This document shows, piece by piece, positions 27,401 to 34,921 of a stretch of DNA of 64,000 nt (its first letter is position 1; the number at the start of each line of letters is the position of its first letter). Both the position numbers and the translations under genes were made by a program. This DNA comes from Candidatus Thiothrix sulfatifontis (GTDB taxonomy: Bacteria; Pseudomonadota; Gammaproteobacteria; Thiotrichales; Thiotrichaceae): contig CP094685.1 of the NCBI GenBank assembly GCA_022828425.1, positions 372,001 through 436,000 on the forward strand, given 5' to 3'. The notes under the pieces were generated by a model. It did not search any database and was not told where the DNA came from. It was given only the letters and a program-made list of their open reading frames with translations.

Positions 27401-28453
27401 AAAGCTGGACAGCAGGTTATAAAACTCAATCGCGCGGTCTTCGCGCTCGACTTCGTTAATCGCCAAGCCCATTGCCACGCGCATGAAAAATACCTGCGGC
27501 AACTCAAAACGTACCCCGTCGTGATGCAGGAAATAGCGGTCATACAGCGTTTGCAAACCGAGGTAAGTGAACTGCAAATCACGCTCCGGCTTAAGCGCCG
27601 CGCCCAATTTCGCCAGATCATAACGCCCCAAATCATCCGCCAAGCGCTCAACAGTCACCCCGACCCGAATAGTTTTTTTCAACACTTCAGGGTACAGCGT
27701 GGTCATTTCCTGCTGCGTGGCTTCAGTGTGCTGACCTTCGATGAAACTCAAGGCTTCGCGGCGCAAGCTGTCCATCAGCATTCGTGCCGCCGCTTGCGAA
27801 TAGTTCGGTTCGCGGTCAATCATCACGCGGGTGCTGATGATCAACGCGGTGGCAACTTCTTTTTCGGAAATGCCATCGTACAAATTGCGCATGGTGGCCG
27901 TCATCACCTGTTCGGCACTGACCCCTTCCAAACCGTCGACGGCTTCCGCGATAATCTTGCGCAAACGCTCTTCATCCAACGGCTTCAGCTCGCCGGATGC
28001 GGCTTTGACGTGAATAATGCTGTCAACTTTTTTGCCTTTCTTATTGGTTTTCGACTCTTTTTCAGCACGCAATCGCGCGCGTTCGGCACGGTACAGCACG
28101 TAACTACGCGCCACTTTGTGTTCACCTGCCCGCATTAACGCCAGCTCCACTTGATCCTGAATGTCTTCGATATGCACCATGCCAGCTTCAGGTGTGCGGC
28201 GCTGCAAAGCATCGACAACTTGCGCGGTCAATTTGCGTACCGTGTCGTGAATACGTGCCGACCCTGCTGCATTGCTGCCTTCCACGTCTAAAAAAGCCTT
28301 GGTCATCGCCACCTGAATTTTGCTGCCGTCAAAATCCGTCACTTGACCGTTGCGGCGAATCACTTTGCTGGCAAATGAATGGGCATTGGACACCGGCAGT
28401 GTCATGGAAACGGGCGTAACGGGCTGAAAGTCTTGGGCGCTGGCGGCTGGCAT
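24470..28453 (-). CDS. nrdA: Class Ia ribonucleotide reductase, large subunit, with intein
   Basis: The 1327-residue precursor contains a 368-residue intein (residues 602-969); the spliced protein would have 959 residues. The N-terminus carries one clear ATP-cone (about residues 28-120, FASKVIRRNGQVTDFDG) and a second cone-like segment (about 145-235). Active-site residues are Asn585, Cys587 and Glu589 in NLCTE and Cys970 in CNLGSVNL, equivalent to E. coli N437, C439, E441 and C462. The C-terminal pair CEAC can reduce the active-site disulfide. It is the first gene of the nrd locus; promoter, NrdR-like boxes and a DnaA box lie upstream. Confidence 0.97.
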   Translation of the reverse strand: MPAASAQDFQPVTPVSMTLPVSNAHSFASKVIRRNGQVTDFDGSKIQVAMTKAFLDVEGSNAAGSARIHDTVRKLTAQVVDALQRRTPEAGMVHIEDIQDQVELALMRAGEHKVARSYVLYRAERARLRAEKESKTNKKGKKVDSIIHVKAASGELKPLDEERLRKIIAEAVDGLEGVSAEQVMTATMRNLYDGISEKEVATALIISTRVMIDREPNYSQAAARMLMDSLRREALSFIEGQHTEATQQEMTTLYPEVLKKTIRVGVTVERLADDLGRYDLAKLGAALKPERDLQFTYLGLQTLYDRYFLHHDGVRFELPQVFFMRVAMGLAINEVEREDRAIEFYNLLSSFDFMSSTPTLFNSGTLRPQLSSCYLTTVPDHLEGIYDAIKDNALLSKYAGGLGNDWSRVRGMGAHIKGTNGKSQGVVPFLKVANDTAVAVNQGGKRRGAVCAYLETWHIDIEDFLELRKNTGDERRRTHDMNSANWIPDLFMKRVAAEADWTLFSPDEASDLHDLTGKAFELRYKEYEAKIERGEIKLFRKLPAMQLWRKMLGMIFETGHPWITFKDPCNIRYSNQHTGVVHSSNLCTEIMLHTTDDEIAVCFPAGTQVLTRDGQMPIEDCDGREIFVPFDGQLQRQSRFLQARLLVQGEKPVYELVTKSGIVIEATDDHPFLVQMPVDHDKPKVYQWKKLKELQAGDFIASPSTEPVYAEIGQQDTDFTAAGWMLGDGWMSTSYGVCFGPHEQEAQQFVLPIINKWHQASELGNNTPHGYAPTPYTQPNGVVNWHSQRGGFIRYVEQRFGFVRAKGGTKHIGSPIKVAEPNQIASFLSGLFSADGCVITDDRKIKGGVTVSLSSASIDLLRDVQLLLKPFGVHGRIRGGEVRGREGLWQGQYEIKGAESILNFSQFIGFSLTPAKHTKLVDSLQRLSTKAAFQHSAVVSIVPKGIKPVFDLALAEDHNFLANGLVVHNCNLGSVNLTAHVNDGKLDVAKLERTVTTAMRMLDNVIDYNYYSVPQARKSNLRHRPVGMGIMGFQDALYKMNLAYATTEAVEFADQSMEAVSYFAIRASSNLAAERGKYPSYNGSLWSKGILPIDSLELLGEERGEYFIVDHTQTLDWDALRNQVKAQGMRNSNVMAIAPTATISNICGVSQSIEPTYQNLFVKSNLSGEFTVINPYLVQDLKALGMWDEVMINDLKYFDGSLQPLDRVPDALKAKYATAFEIDARWLIEAASRRQKWIDQGQSLNLYMKEPNGTKLDNLYKLAWVRGLKTTYYLRTLGATGAEKTSSDDSSAANSVAGIKRAANLVSVGSEAPKACSLLDPECEACQ
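25547..26650 (-). mobile_element. NrdA intein with LAGLIDADG homing endonuclease
   Basis: The 368-residue element starts with Cys (CFPAGTQVLT, block A) and ends VVHN before the extein Cys (block G). Block B is ATDDHPFL and block F is VFDLALAEDHNFLANG. The two LAGLIDADG helices are AGWMLGDGWM (intein residues 121-130) and SGLFSADG (228-235), so the homing endonuclease looks intact with both acidic residues. All splicing residues are present: Cys1, TxxH, terminal His-Asn and Cys+1. GC is clearly lower than in the distal extein sequence, for example 35 percent in 25561-25620. Boundaries were fixed by comparing with the conserved extein IAV-CNLGSVNL. Confidence 0.96.
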
Positions 28454-28507
28454 GGTTATTCCTCAAAATTATTGGTTCCCACAAAAAAGTGGATTCTTTT
28501 GCAAGAA

Positions 28508-28556
28508 ACACTATAGGATGTGTTTTACCACGTGGTCAAGCACAACATCTTGTTTA
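28508..28556. promoter_or_regulatory. nrdA promoter with paired NrdR-like boxes
   Basis: On the minus strand TTGACC (28539-28534) and TATAGT (28515-28510), 18 bases apart, form a promoter 57 bases before nrdA. Two palindromic boxes overlap it: ACACTATAGGATGTGT (28508-28523) and CACAACATCTTGTTTA (28541-28556). Their centres are 32 bp apart, about three helical turns, the arrangement known for NrdR. The first box covers the -10 element, which fits repression. No nrdR gene is in the window. Confidence 0.7.
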
Positions 28557-28572
28557 AAAACTGTGAACAGCC

Positions 28573-28581
28573 TGTGGATAA
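28573..28581. promoter_or_regulatory. Perfect DnaA box upstream of nrdA
   Basis: TGTGGATAA is the reverse complement of the consensus TTATCCACA and lies 120 bases upstream of the nrdA start. DnaA control of nrdAB is known in E. coli. The rest of 28454-28766 is a divergent intergenic region with no gene and no other structure I can defend. Confidence 0.6.
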
Positions 28582-28766
28582 CCCCCCTAAATCCAGTACC
28601 GATACGGACTTAATCCATGCCGCAGGTGCTTTGAAAAATTTTCTGAACAACGGCTTGGTGGCATAACCACTTATCAGCAATAAACCTCCCTATCGGTAAT
28701 TTCTATGTTTACTGAAGATAAGAATGTGCTATCTAAGTGGCATATTCTCATTGAGGGCCTTTTACC

Positions 28767-28985
28767 ATGCGTACATCATTGTCAGTCACAGCAGCCGCGT
28801 GCATATTGTTTATGGTCAGCTTAATGGCAGGTTGCGCCGAGACCGCACCCGTTAAAGAAGCTGAAACCCAAAACATTCAGGAAGTGGCTAAAGCGGCCAT
28901 GAATTCCACCGGCAAGCTCACTAAAGCGCAAGTCGATGCCTTGATCCGCGCCAATGCTGCCTGCCGCCCTGATGACAAGCGCTAA
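28767..28985 (+). CDS. Small lipoprotein of unknown function
   Basis: The 72-residue product has a lipoprotein signal with lipobox LMAGC (lipidated Cys23). The remaining 49 residues are helical and charged (NIQEVAKAAMNSTGKLTKAQVDALIRAN), ending in CRPDDKR with one more cysteine. It stops 3 bases before the AraC-type regulator, so the two are co-transcribed. It might act as an envelope sensor or ligand partner for that membrane-bound regulator, but this is only context. Confidence 0.75.
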   Translation: MRTSLSVTAAACILFMVSLMAGCAETAPVKEAETQNIQEVAKAAMNSTGKLTKAQVDALIRANAACRPDDKR

Positions 28986-28988
28986 GCC

Positions 28989-30032
28989 ATGCAAACACTC
29001 AGCACCCTGCTCATCGGCTTTTCTGTGTTCAGCATCCCGTTGCTTGCGCTAACACATTTCCGCCGCGAACATTACCGAGGTCAAGCTACTGCACAAGCAA
29101 TGGGCATTATCGTGCTCATCGCGCTGTTGGGTTTGCAACTGGCTTACTTCACTTGGCTGCAAACCGGCACTGACACTATTCACAGCCCTTACTACCAAGT
29201 ATTGCTGTTTACTGTTGCCCCAACTTTTTACTTGTTCAGTAAACCATTGTTGCAGACCGGCGATGAAAAGCTGCCGCGTGATTTGTTGCACTTGCTGCCG
29301 ATTTTGGTCGCCCCGTTTTTACCTTTCGCACTCGCCATCAGCTTGGCTTTTGCACTGGGAGCGGGCTATTGCGTGTGGTTAGCCAATCGGGTGTACGCGA
29401 CGCTGAGCCAACAACGCAGCCGCTTTCAGCCGGTAACGGTTGTTTTGGGCGCAGCGTTTACACTCACCCTGCTCCTGTTGCCATTGGGCATAGGTGCCAC
29501 GTTGCTGCCAGAAAACATTTTTTTTACGGTGCACGCCAGTGCCATTGGGCTGGTGCTGTGGTTAATCCAAGCCGCTCTCAGCATTGCGCCGCGCTTAACC
29601 GCTGAATTGGCGGAAGTGGCCAATGAAACCCACCGCGTATCGACATTAGCACACGTGGATTGCGAGCTCATGTTGGCGGAAGTCGAAGGTCTAATGCAGG
29701 AGGAAGAGCTGTTTCGGCACCCCGACTTGGCTCTCAACACCTTGGCAGAACGGTTGGGGCTTTCTACCCCACAAGTGGCAGAATTGCTCCAAACCCGTCT
29801 TGGCAAAAGTTTCTCGCGTTATGTCTGCGAATTCCGGGTGGAAGCGGCAGAAGACCGGCTGTTGGAAGAACCCGATGCCAGTTTGCAAGCCGTGGGGTTA
29901 AGCGTCGGTTTTGTATCGGAGAGCCAATTCACCGCAGCGTTCCGTGAAATTAGCGGCATGACACCGGGACAATTCCGTAAAATCAATCAGTTCGCTGAGC
30001 AAACCCACTTTGGGGCTCTGCTAAAGTCTTAA
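28989..30032 (+). CDS. Membrane-bound AraC-family transcriptional regulator
   Basis: The 347-residue product has about six hydrophobic segments in residues 1-200 (for example 1-21, 34-54, 97-125, 145-170, 172-196) and a C-terminal AraC DNA-binding domain (about 240-335). The domain shows two HTH units: LNTLAERLGLSTPQVAELLQTRLGKSF, and VGLSVGFVSESQFTAAFREISGMTPGQFRK, the family signature. Multi-pass AraC regulators are uncommon and would have to bind DNA from the membrane. It is coupled to the small lipoprotein gene before it. Its targets are unknown. Confidence 0.88.
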   Translation: MQTLSTLLIGFSVFSIPLLALTHFRREHYRGQATAQAMGIIVLIALLGLQLAYFTWLQTGTDTIHSPYYQVLLFTVAPTFYLFSKPLLQTGDEKLPRDLLHLLPILVAPFLPFALAISLAFALGAGYCVWLANRVYATLSQQRSRFQPVTVVLGAAFTLTLLLLPLGIGATLLPENIFFTVHASAIGLVLWLIQAALSIAPRLTAELAEVANETHRVSTLAHVDCELMLAEVEGLMQEEELFRHPDLALNTLAERLGLSTPQVAELLQTRLGKSFSRYVCEFRVEAAEDRLLEEPDASLQAVGLSVGFVSESQFTAAFREISGMTPGQFRKINQFAEQTHFGALLKS

Positions 30033-30079
30033 GTAAGCGCGTTTTCTTCAAGTCAATTCTACCGCTGATCGGTAAAACC

Positions 30080-30094
30080 GAACAAAAAGCGAAT
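30080..30094. promoter_or_regulatory. Second candidate LexA operator (one mismatch)
   Basis: GAAC-AAAAAGC-GAAT is, on the minus strand, ATTC-N7-GTTC, one base off the GTTC-N7-GTTC pattern found 52 bases downstream. It lies 91-105 bases before lexA. Confidence 0.4.
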
Positions 30095-30145
30095 TTATAG
30101 CAAGTATTTTTGATTGGCTTCGACCAGCACTACACCGTATATTTG

Positions 30146-30160
30146 GTTCGTGTTTTGTTC
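30146..30160 (+). promoter_or_regulatory. Candidate LexA operator GTTC-N7-GTTC
   Basis: A perfect direct repeat GTTC-GTGTTTT-GTTC lies 24-38 bases upstream of the lexA start. This is the LexA box form known from Alphaproteobacteria. The usual gammaproteobacterial CTGT-N8-ACAG palindrome is not seen in 30033-30184. Confidence 0.6.
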
Positions 30161-30184
30161 GTTTTGCTTAGAAGGAACCGCGCT

Positions 30185-30796
30185 ATGCTGACACGCCGTC
30201 AACAACAAATTTGGGACATTATCCAGTCCCTGTACGCTCGCAATGGCTACACGCCGACACTGGATGAAATTGCGCAGGCCGGTGGAATCTCCACCCGCAG
30301 CACCGTTCACCAGCACGTGCAAGCCCTGATCCGGGAAGGCCGCTTGCACGCCACCGCAGGTAAACGCGCCTATCGGCTGCCAGAAACCACCGTGGCACGT
30401 CACCCGCAAATGCCACTCAGCCTTGGCTTGCCTCTTGCCGGGCGCATCGCTGCGGGTAAACCGATTGAAGCGATTGCAGGCAAAGATGAAATCAACCCCA
30501 GCGACTTGTTCGGCGGCAATGGGCGCTATGTGCTCGAAGTCCGAGGCGAGTCGATGATCGACATCGGCATTATGGACGGTGATTTCGTCGTTATCCAGCA
30601 ACAAGACAACGCCCGCGATAGCGACATTGTGGTCGCCTTGGTCGAACGTGAAGAAGTCACCCTCAAACGCCTGTATCGCCTACCCGACGGACGTATCGAA
30701 TTGCGCCCAGAAAACAGTCAAATGCAACCGATGATTTACCCCGCTGACAGTGTACAGGTACAGGGCAAAATGGTCGGTTTGTTCCGCAGCTATTAA
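30185..30796 (+). CDS. lexA: LexA repressor
   Basis: The 203-residue SOS repressor has an N-terminal winged HTH (about 1-65) and a C-terminal self-cleaving peptidase. The cleavage site is Ala85-Gly86 in LPLAGRIAAG; the catalytic dyad is Ser123 (RGESM) and Lys161 (VTLKRL), all at E. coli-like spacing. The recognition helix STRSTVHQHV differs from E. coli and resembles the SSSTVHGHL of Bacillus LexA. The start at 30185 is chosen for AAGGAA upstream and because the conserved domain begins LTRRQQQIW. It probably represses itself and the small membrane gene that follows. Confidence 0.96.
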   Translation: MLTRRQQQIWDIIQSLYARNGYTPTLDEIAQAGGISTRSTVHQHVQALIREGRLHATAGKRAYRLPETTVARHPQMPLSLGLPLAGRIAAGKPIEAIAGKDEINPSDLFGGNGRYVLEVRGESMIDIGIMDGDFVVIQQQDNARDSDIVVALVEREEVTLKRLYRLPDGRIELRPENSQMQPMIYPADSVQVQGKMVGLFRSY

Positions 30797-30819
30797 TCCA
30801 ATAATCAAGGAGTAACCTT

Positions 30820-31122
30820 ATGAATATCGAAATGCAAACACACGTATTAAACCCGGCTCAGCCAAGCAGACCGGAATGGGGGCAAGTCTGGCAAGTCACC
30901 CGTGCTTTATTGGTGGTGTGGGCATTGGCTGTCTGGGCATTGCTCATTCTGTTGCCGGGGCTGGAACAAATCATCAATGTGGAAACGGCGATGTTGCACT
31001 TGCCCTACATGCTGATTGGCTTGACCTTGGTAGGGGCAGTCGTCGCCGCGCATAGCCTGCGGGCTGATCGGCATTTATTGTGGTTTTTGGGCGTGCTACT
31101 GATGTTAGCAGGCTGGATGTGA
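30820..31122 (+). CDS. Small membrane protein in the lexA operon, unknown function
   Basis: The 100-residue product has about three hydrophobic segments (residues 28-48, 60-77 and 84-99) after a 25-residue polar N-terminus. No cysteine or catalytic motif. AAGGAG lies 7 bases upstream of the ATG, and the gene starts 23 bases after lexA with no terminator between. It occupies the slot that holds the division inhibitor sulA in some Gammaproteobacteria. I do not recognise a family. Confidence 0.7.
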   Translation: MNIEMQTHVLNPAQPSRPEWGQVWQVTRALLVVWALAVWALLILLPGLEQIINVETAMLHLPYMLIGLTLVGAVVAAHSLRADRHLLWFLGVLLMLAGWM

Positions 31123-31234
31123 ACCATGCGTGCTAACGGTGCAGCATAAAAATGGCGTGATGAAAGTTGCCGCTTCCAACACGCCGGAGATTCCCGCTAT
31201 CACTACGTTACGTTTAAGACAGGAAGATTTAATT

Positions 31235-32707
31235 ATGACGGATTCCGACACAAATACCAACTTGGATCGACCAGCGCACTTGGTCGCTACCAAATCACTG
31301 CGCGACATCTTGGGTGATTTGCGCAAAGCCGAGGCTTGGCTATTAATGGCAGCGTTTGCGGCATTCCTCGCCTCCGCGTTTTTCGTGGTGAAATATTTCG
31401 TGGGCGGGGAGATGGATCCGCCCAATTGGAATGGTGAGCAGTGGGCTAATGCCATTTTAGGTTTAGTCATTACCGCCGTGATCACCGCCGCCCAAGCTTT
31501 TTTGTATGCCAGTGGCTACAAAGGCCCTGCGGCGATTGTTGCCACGGTGATCGTGGTGTTTTTCGGCTTATTCTCGGAAGTATCGCAGTCGATGGAACGT
31601 GAAGATGCCACCGTGCGCCAACGCTCCGAAGGCTCGCCAGTGTTCCAAGCCGCGCTCGGCAGCATTCAGAACTTGAGTGCGCAAGCTGCTGCGCCGTCGA
31701 GCGCTACCGCACAATTGGCAGCCGCACGCGGCAAATTGGCGAAGCATGAGGCAGAATTAGGCGCGTGCCGTGCCAAATACCGTACCGATACACGCATCCA
31801 GCAGTGTCAACGCTACGAACACGATCAAATTGCCGCTGCGCGTGGTGAGTTAGCGGCGGCGGAAGCCACTGCCAACAGTTCCGCCACGGTAGTCGGCTCC
31901 GCCTTGAGTGCGGCGATTACCCAAGCCAAAACGCTGGAATACGATGAAGATAAACACTACGCAATGATTCGCCTACTCAAAGACCTGTTTAATGTTGGCG
32001 GCATTTGGGCGTCGTTTATGTTTTCAATAATTATTATCGGTACCTTTGAATACGCGTTTCACTTTGTGGGCGGTTACGTGGCAGACCACAAACGTGCTTT
32101 GTTATTGCTGGGACGCGATACGCGCGGTGAGTTAATCCACGCAGACGCCAACGGTTTAACCACGGCAAGCAGTGCCAGCCTCAACGGTATTCCCAGGGAT
32201 TTCGGCAATGCTGAACGCGATCAATACTTAAACCAAATCACCCCGGAACGCACCGATTTGATTGACGTGGGCAATGTACGCATCCGTGCTGAAGGGATAC
32301 CAGAATCGCCCGTGGACAACACAAGTGCATCAACAGAAACACCACGCCCTGAGCCGCCGGAAGCCAAGGTGCGCGACCTGACCCGTGAGCGTTTTTTCAA
32401 GCTGATTTACATGGAAGTGCGCTCGCGCATTCTCAACGGTGACATTAAGCCCACGGTACGCCCTGTCACCGAGGCTGTCACTGACGTGATTCGTCAGCAC
32501 ACCAAAGAACTGGGCTTGCAGCCGTCTCTGATTGGCAAGCCCGAACGTCAGAAAATCGCGGAAAAAATCCTCGAAAAACTGGAAGGTGAAACGGTGCTGG
32601 AACTCAACCCGCAACAAGGTGTCGGAAAACCCAAGTACCTGTTGGCAAGCCGCTGGGCTAACCGACCTGCACCGGAAATCCCGATGGCAGGACAGGCCAT
32701 CCAGTAA
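31235..32707 (+). CDS. Unrecognised membrane protein with coiled coil and C-terminal helical domain
   Basis: The 490-residue product has four predicted transmembrane segments (about 33-53, 72-93, 97-116 and 256-279). Between the third and fourth lies an Ala/Glu/Arg-rich coiled-coil region (about 150-235) with two cysteines. After the last segment comes a 200-residue soluble part with a Pro/Glu linker and a helical domain (about 365-480: RERFFKLIYMEVRSRILNGD...). The start at 31235 is chosen for AGGAAG 9 bases upstream; a longer frame reaches 31130. No family is recognised. It may belong to the lexA transcript, but 112 bases separate it from the previous gene. Confidence 0.7.
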   Translation: MTDSDTNTNLDRPAHLVATKSLRDILGDLRKAEAWLLMAAFAAFLASAFFVVKYFVGGEMDPPNWNGEQWANAILGLVITAVITAAQAFLYASGYKGPAAIVATVIVVFFGLFSEVSQSMEREDATVRQRSEGSPVFQAALGSIQNLSAQAAAPSSATAQLAAARGKLAKHEAELGACRAKYRTDTRIQQCQRYEHDQIAAARGELAAAEATANSSATVVGSALSAAITQAKTLEYDEDKHYAMIRLLKDLFNVGGIWASFMFSIIIIGTFEYAFHFVGGYVADHKRALLLLGRDTRGELIHADANGLTTASSASLNGIPRDFGNAERDQYLNQITPERTDLIDVGNVRIRAEGIPESPVDNTSASTETPRPEPPEAKVRDLTRERFFKLIYMEVRSRILNGDIKPTVRPVTEAVTDVIRQHTKELGLQPSLIGKPERQKIAEKILEKLEGETVLELNPQQGVGKPKYLLASRWANRPAPEIPMAGQAIQ

Positions 32708-32750
32708 ACCGTGCAGAGCGGCTAACATCGGGTTATGATTGTATGGGCTA

Positions 32751-32785
32751 AGACGATCCGGCTGCATTTCGGGTGCGGATCGTCT
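32751..32785. repeat. 10-bp perfect inverted repeat
   Basis: AGACGATCCG (32751-32760) and CGGATCGTCT (32776-32785) flank a 15-base loop between the unknown membrane gene and the FimV-like gene. The 3' side is ATATAAAAG rather than a T-run, so it may be a terminator read through, or an operator. Confidence 0.5.
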
Positions 32786-32824
32786 ATATAAAAGATTAAC
32801 TTAGATTGTCTCTGCGGAATTGCC

Positions 32825-33931
32825 ATGAAATATAAAATACTTGCTGTTGTCACCGGGCTGTTGCTGGCAACATCATTACTCAGCTTGCCACCCGCTTTCG
32901 CCACCACTAACTACGGGCCGGTCAAAAACAATGATACTTTGTGGGACATTGCCAGTCGGCGGCGCCCGTCTTACGGCATTAGCGTACCGCAGATGATGGC
33001 TGCTATCCGCGCACAAAATCCCGATGCTTTTCTGAGTGGCGACATTAACAAGCTTAAAAAAGGCGTTTATCTCAAGATACCCCTGATTCCTGAGGTACAA
33101 GAAAACGCTAACAAACAAGATTCCCAAGCCAGCTTACACGCTGAAATGACGCGCCTGCGGGAGCAACTTAATGCCGAACAGCAACGCAGTGCTGACGTAA
33201 ACAAGCAATTAACCGACCTGAAAGCCAGCCAAGCCACGCCCCTACAAAACGACCTAATGATTAAATTACAGACAGAGTTGGCGACGCTGAAGCAACAGTT
33301 GCAGGCCAAAGATGCCCGGATTGCGGAATTAGAAACGGCCTCAAAACAAGTCGCCGCCCTGCCTACCACCAACACCACACCAGAACAAAACCAACAAGCC
33401 GATGCCGCCTTACAAGCCGAATTGACCGATCTCAAACAACTGTTAGCGCAACGCGACACACACATTCAGAATTTACAAGCCTCATTGCGGGAAGCCAGCA
33501 TTTCCATCAAACGTCAATACGCCGAAAGCCAAGCGCTACACGCGCGTCTCAAGGAATTGGAACCCGGCAATGCCAGTGCTGCACCGCCGCCACCGACCGA
33601 ACCGGGTAGCACTGCACCGCCCAGCTTGACGCTGGCTACTGAGCCAGCAACCGCACCTATTGTACCCGTATTCACCGACCAACTGACGCCACCGACTACA
33701 CCCGCGCCCGATAAAGGCAGTAACGCTGCGATACCCTTGCAAAGCATTTTAGCGCAGCAAGGCACTGGCACTGGCACTGAAAGCGACGGATTCCCAACGC
33801 CGACGCGGGTATCGCTAGTGGTCGCGCTGATTTCCTTAATGTTCATTTTAGCACTGCTGTGGCGTTCTATTTCGCAACGCCGCGCCCTCAACCGCGAAGA
33901 AGCCCGCTTACGCGCCGAGCTGGAAGCGTAA
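32825..33931 (+). CDS. FimV-like protein with LysM-type N-terminal domain
   Basis: The 368-residue product has a signal peptide (1-26, ending AFA), a FimV N-terminal LysM-like domain (about 30-93, YGPVKNNDTLWDIASRRRP ... KKGVYLKIPLIPEV), a coiled coil (about 98-240), a Pro/Thr-rich linker and a C-terminal transmembrane helix near 325-345. FimV family proteins bind peptidoglycan and organise polar complexes such as type IV pili. The large cytoplasmic C-terminal domain of full FimV (TPR/FimV-C) is absent, so this is a short relative. It converges on waaC with only 12 bases between. Confidence 0.82.
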   Translation: MKYKILAVVTGLLLATSLLSLPPAFATTNYGPVKNNDTLWDIASRRRPSYGISVPQMMAAIRAQNPDAFLSGDINKLKKGVYLKIPLIPEVQENANKQDSQASLHAEMTRLREQLNAEQQRSADVNKQLTDLKASQATPLQNDLMIKLQTELATLKQQLQAKDARIAELETASKQVAALPTTNTTPEQNQQADAALQAELTDLKQLLAQRDTHIQNLQASLREASISIKRQYAESQALHARLKELEPGNASAAPPPPTEPGSTAPPSLTLATEPATAPIVPVFTDQLTPPTTPAPDKGSNAAIPLQSILAQQGTGTGTESDGFPTPTRVSLVVALISLMFILALLWRSISQRRALNREEARLRAELEA

Positions 33932-33943
33932 ACGCGTAGCCCA

Positions 33944-34921
33944 TTAACCCAGCAATGCCAGCAAACGCTGGGTAACTGCGGGTGCATCCTGCGTATCGCT
34001 ACCGCTGAGGTTTTCCACGGTATTAACGCTGTCACTGTTGCCTTGCACCCCCGTCAGTGCAGGCTGCGTGACCGGATACAGCGCCAAACCGGGTTTATCC
34101 AACGCCGCCGCAAGGTGCATCAGCCCCGTATCCATGCCAATGACCCCTTGCGCTTGCTGCATAATCGCGGCAAGTTCACCCAAACGGCTGCGCGGCAGTA
34201 CCTGTACATGCGAGCAAGCAGCCGCAAGGCGATGCGCACGGGCTTGTTCACGGGCGTTACCCCACGGTAACAAGGTACTGATACCTTCCACTGCCAAAGC
34301 ACTAATCAAGGTTTGCCAATGCGTTTCAGGCCATTCTTTGTCCACTCGACTGGTGCCGTGCAGCGCCACCACGTAACGTGCGGGCAGTGATACGTTCGGC
34401 AGCGGGTAAGTGCTCTGCGCAATGCCATGATCCAACGGCAAGGTTTCAATGCTATACCCCAAGGTATGCGCTACTAGCAGCCGATTGCGTGTAATTGCAT
34501 GGCGTTGCCGCTCGACACTAAATAGGTGCTGATACGCCAAACTCGCCAACGGTTCGCGAATACTGCGACGGTCATAGCCGTAACATTCGCCGCGAGCAAA
34601 TACCGTCAATAGCGCACTTTTTAACAAACCCTGAGCATCAATAACCGCATCGTATTGCACTTGCTGGAGACGCCGCCGAAATGCCTGCATTTCCTGCCAA
34701 GTCGTGCGTTGGAAAAGGTGTTTGCGCCAGCGACGGATGGCGATAGGTATAATATTCCCGACAGACGGGTGCCAAGCCGGTACTTCGGCGAAATTTTCTT
34801 CCACAACCCAGTCAATGTTTATTCCCGGATACTGGTGGCTGGCGTCGGTCAGCGCGGGCAACATGTGCACTATATCGCCTAGAGATGAGGTTTTAATAAT
34901 CAGAATATTGCGTGCTGTCAT
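33944..34921 (-). CDS. waaC: Lipopolysaccharide heptosyltransferase I
   Basis: The 325-residue GT9 enzyme adds the first heptose to Kdo in the LPS inner core from ADP-heptose, at the cytoplasmic face. It opens with ILIIKTSSLGDIVHMLPALTDA and DWVVEENFAEVPAWHP. The acceptor/donor blocks YDAVIDAQGLLKSAL, LHGTSRVDKEWPE and IGMDTGLMHLAAALDKPGLALYP are typical of WaaC. No other waa genes are nearby. Confidence 0.93.
   Translation of the reverse strand: MTARNILIIKTSSLGDIVHMLPALTDASHQYPGINIDWVVEENFAEVPAWHPSVGNIIPIAIRRWRKHLFQRTTWQEMQAFRRRLQQVQYDAVIDAQGLLKSALLTVFARGECYGYDRRSIREPLASLAYQHLFSVERQRHAITRNRLLVAHTLGYSIETLPLDHGIAQSTYPLPNVSLPARYVVALHGTSRVDKEWPETHWQTLISALAVEGISTLLPWGNAREQARAHRLAAACSHVQVLPRSRLGELAAIMQQAQGVIGMDTGLMHLAAALDKPGLALYPVTQPALTGVQGNSDSVNTVENLSGSDTQDAPAVTQRLLALLG

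Noticed and set aside
27311..28138. Plus-strand open frame of 275 codons
   Set aside because: It is antisense to conserved nrdA N-terminal sequence; the His/Arg/Gln-rich translation is typical of shadow frames.
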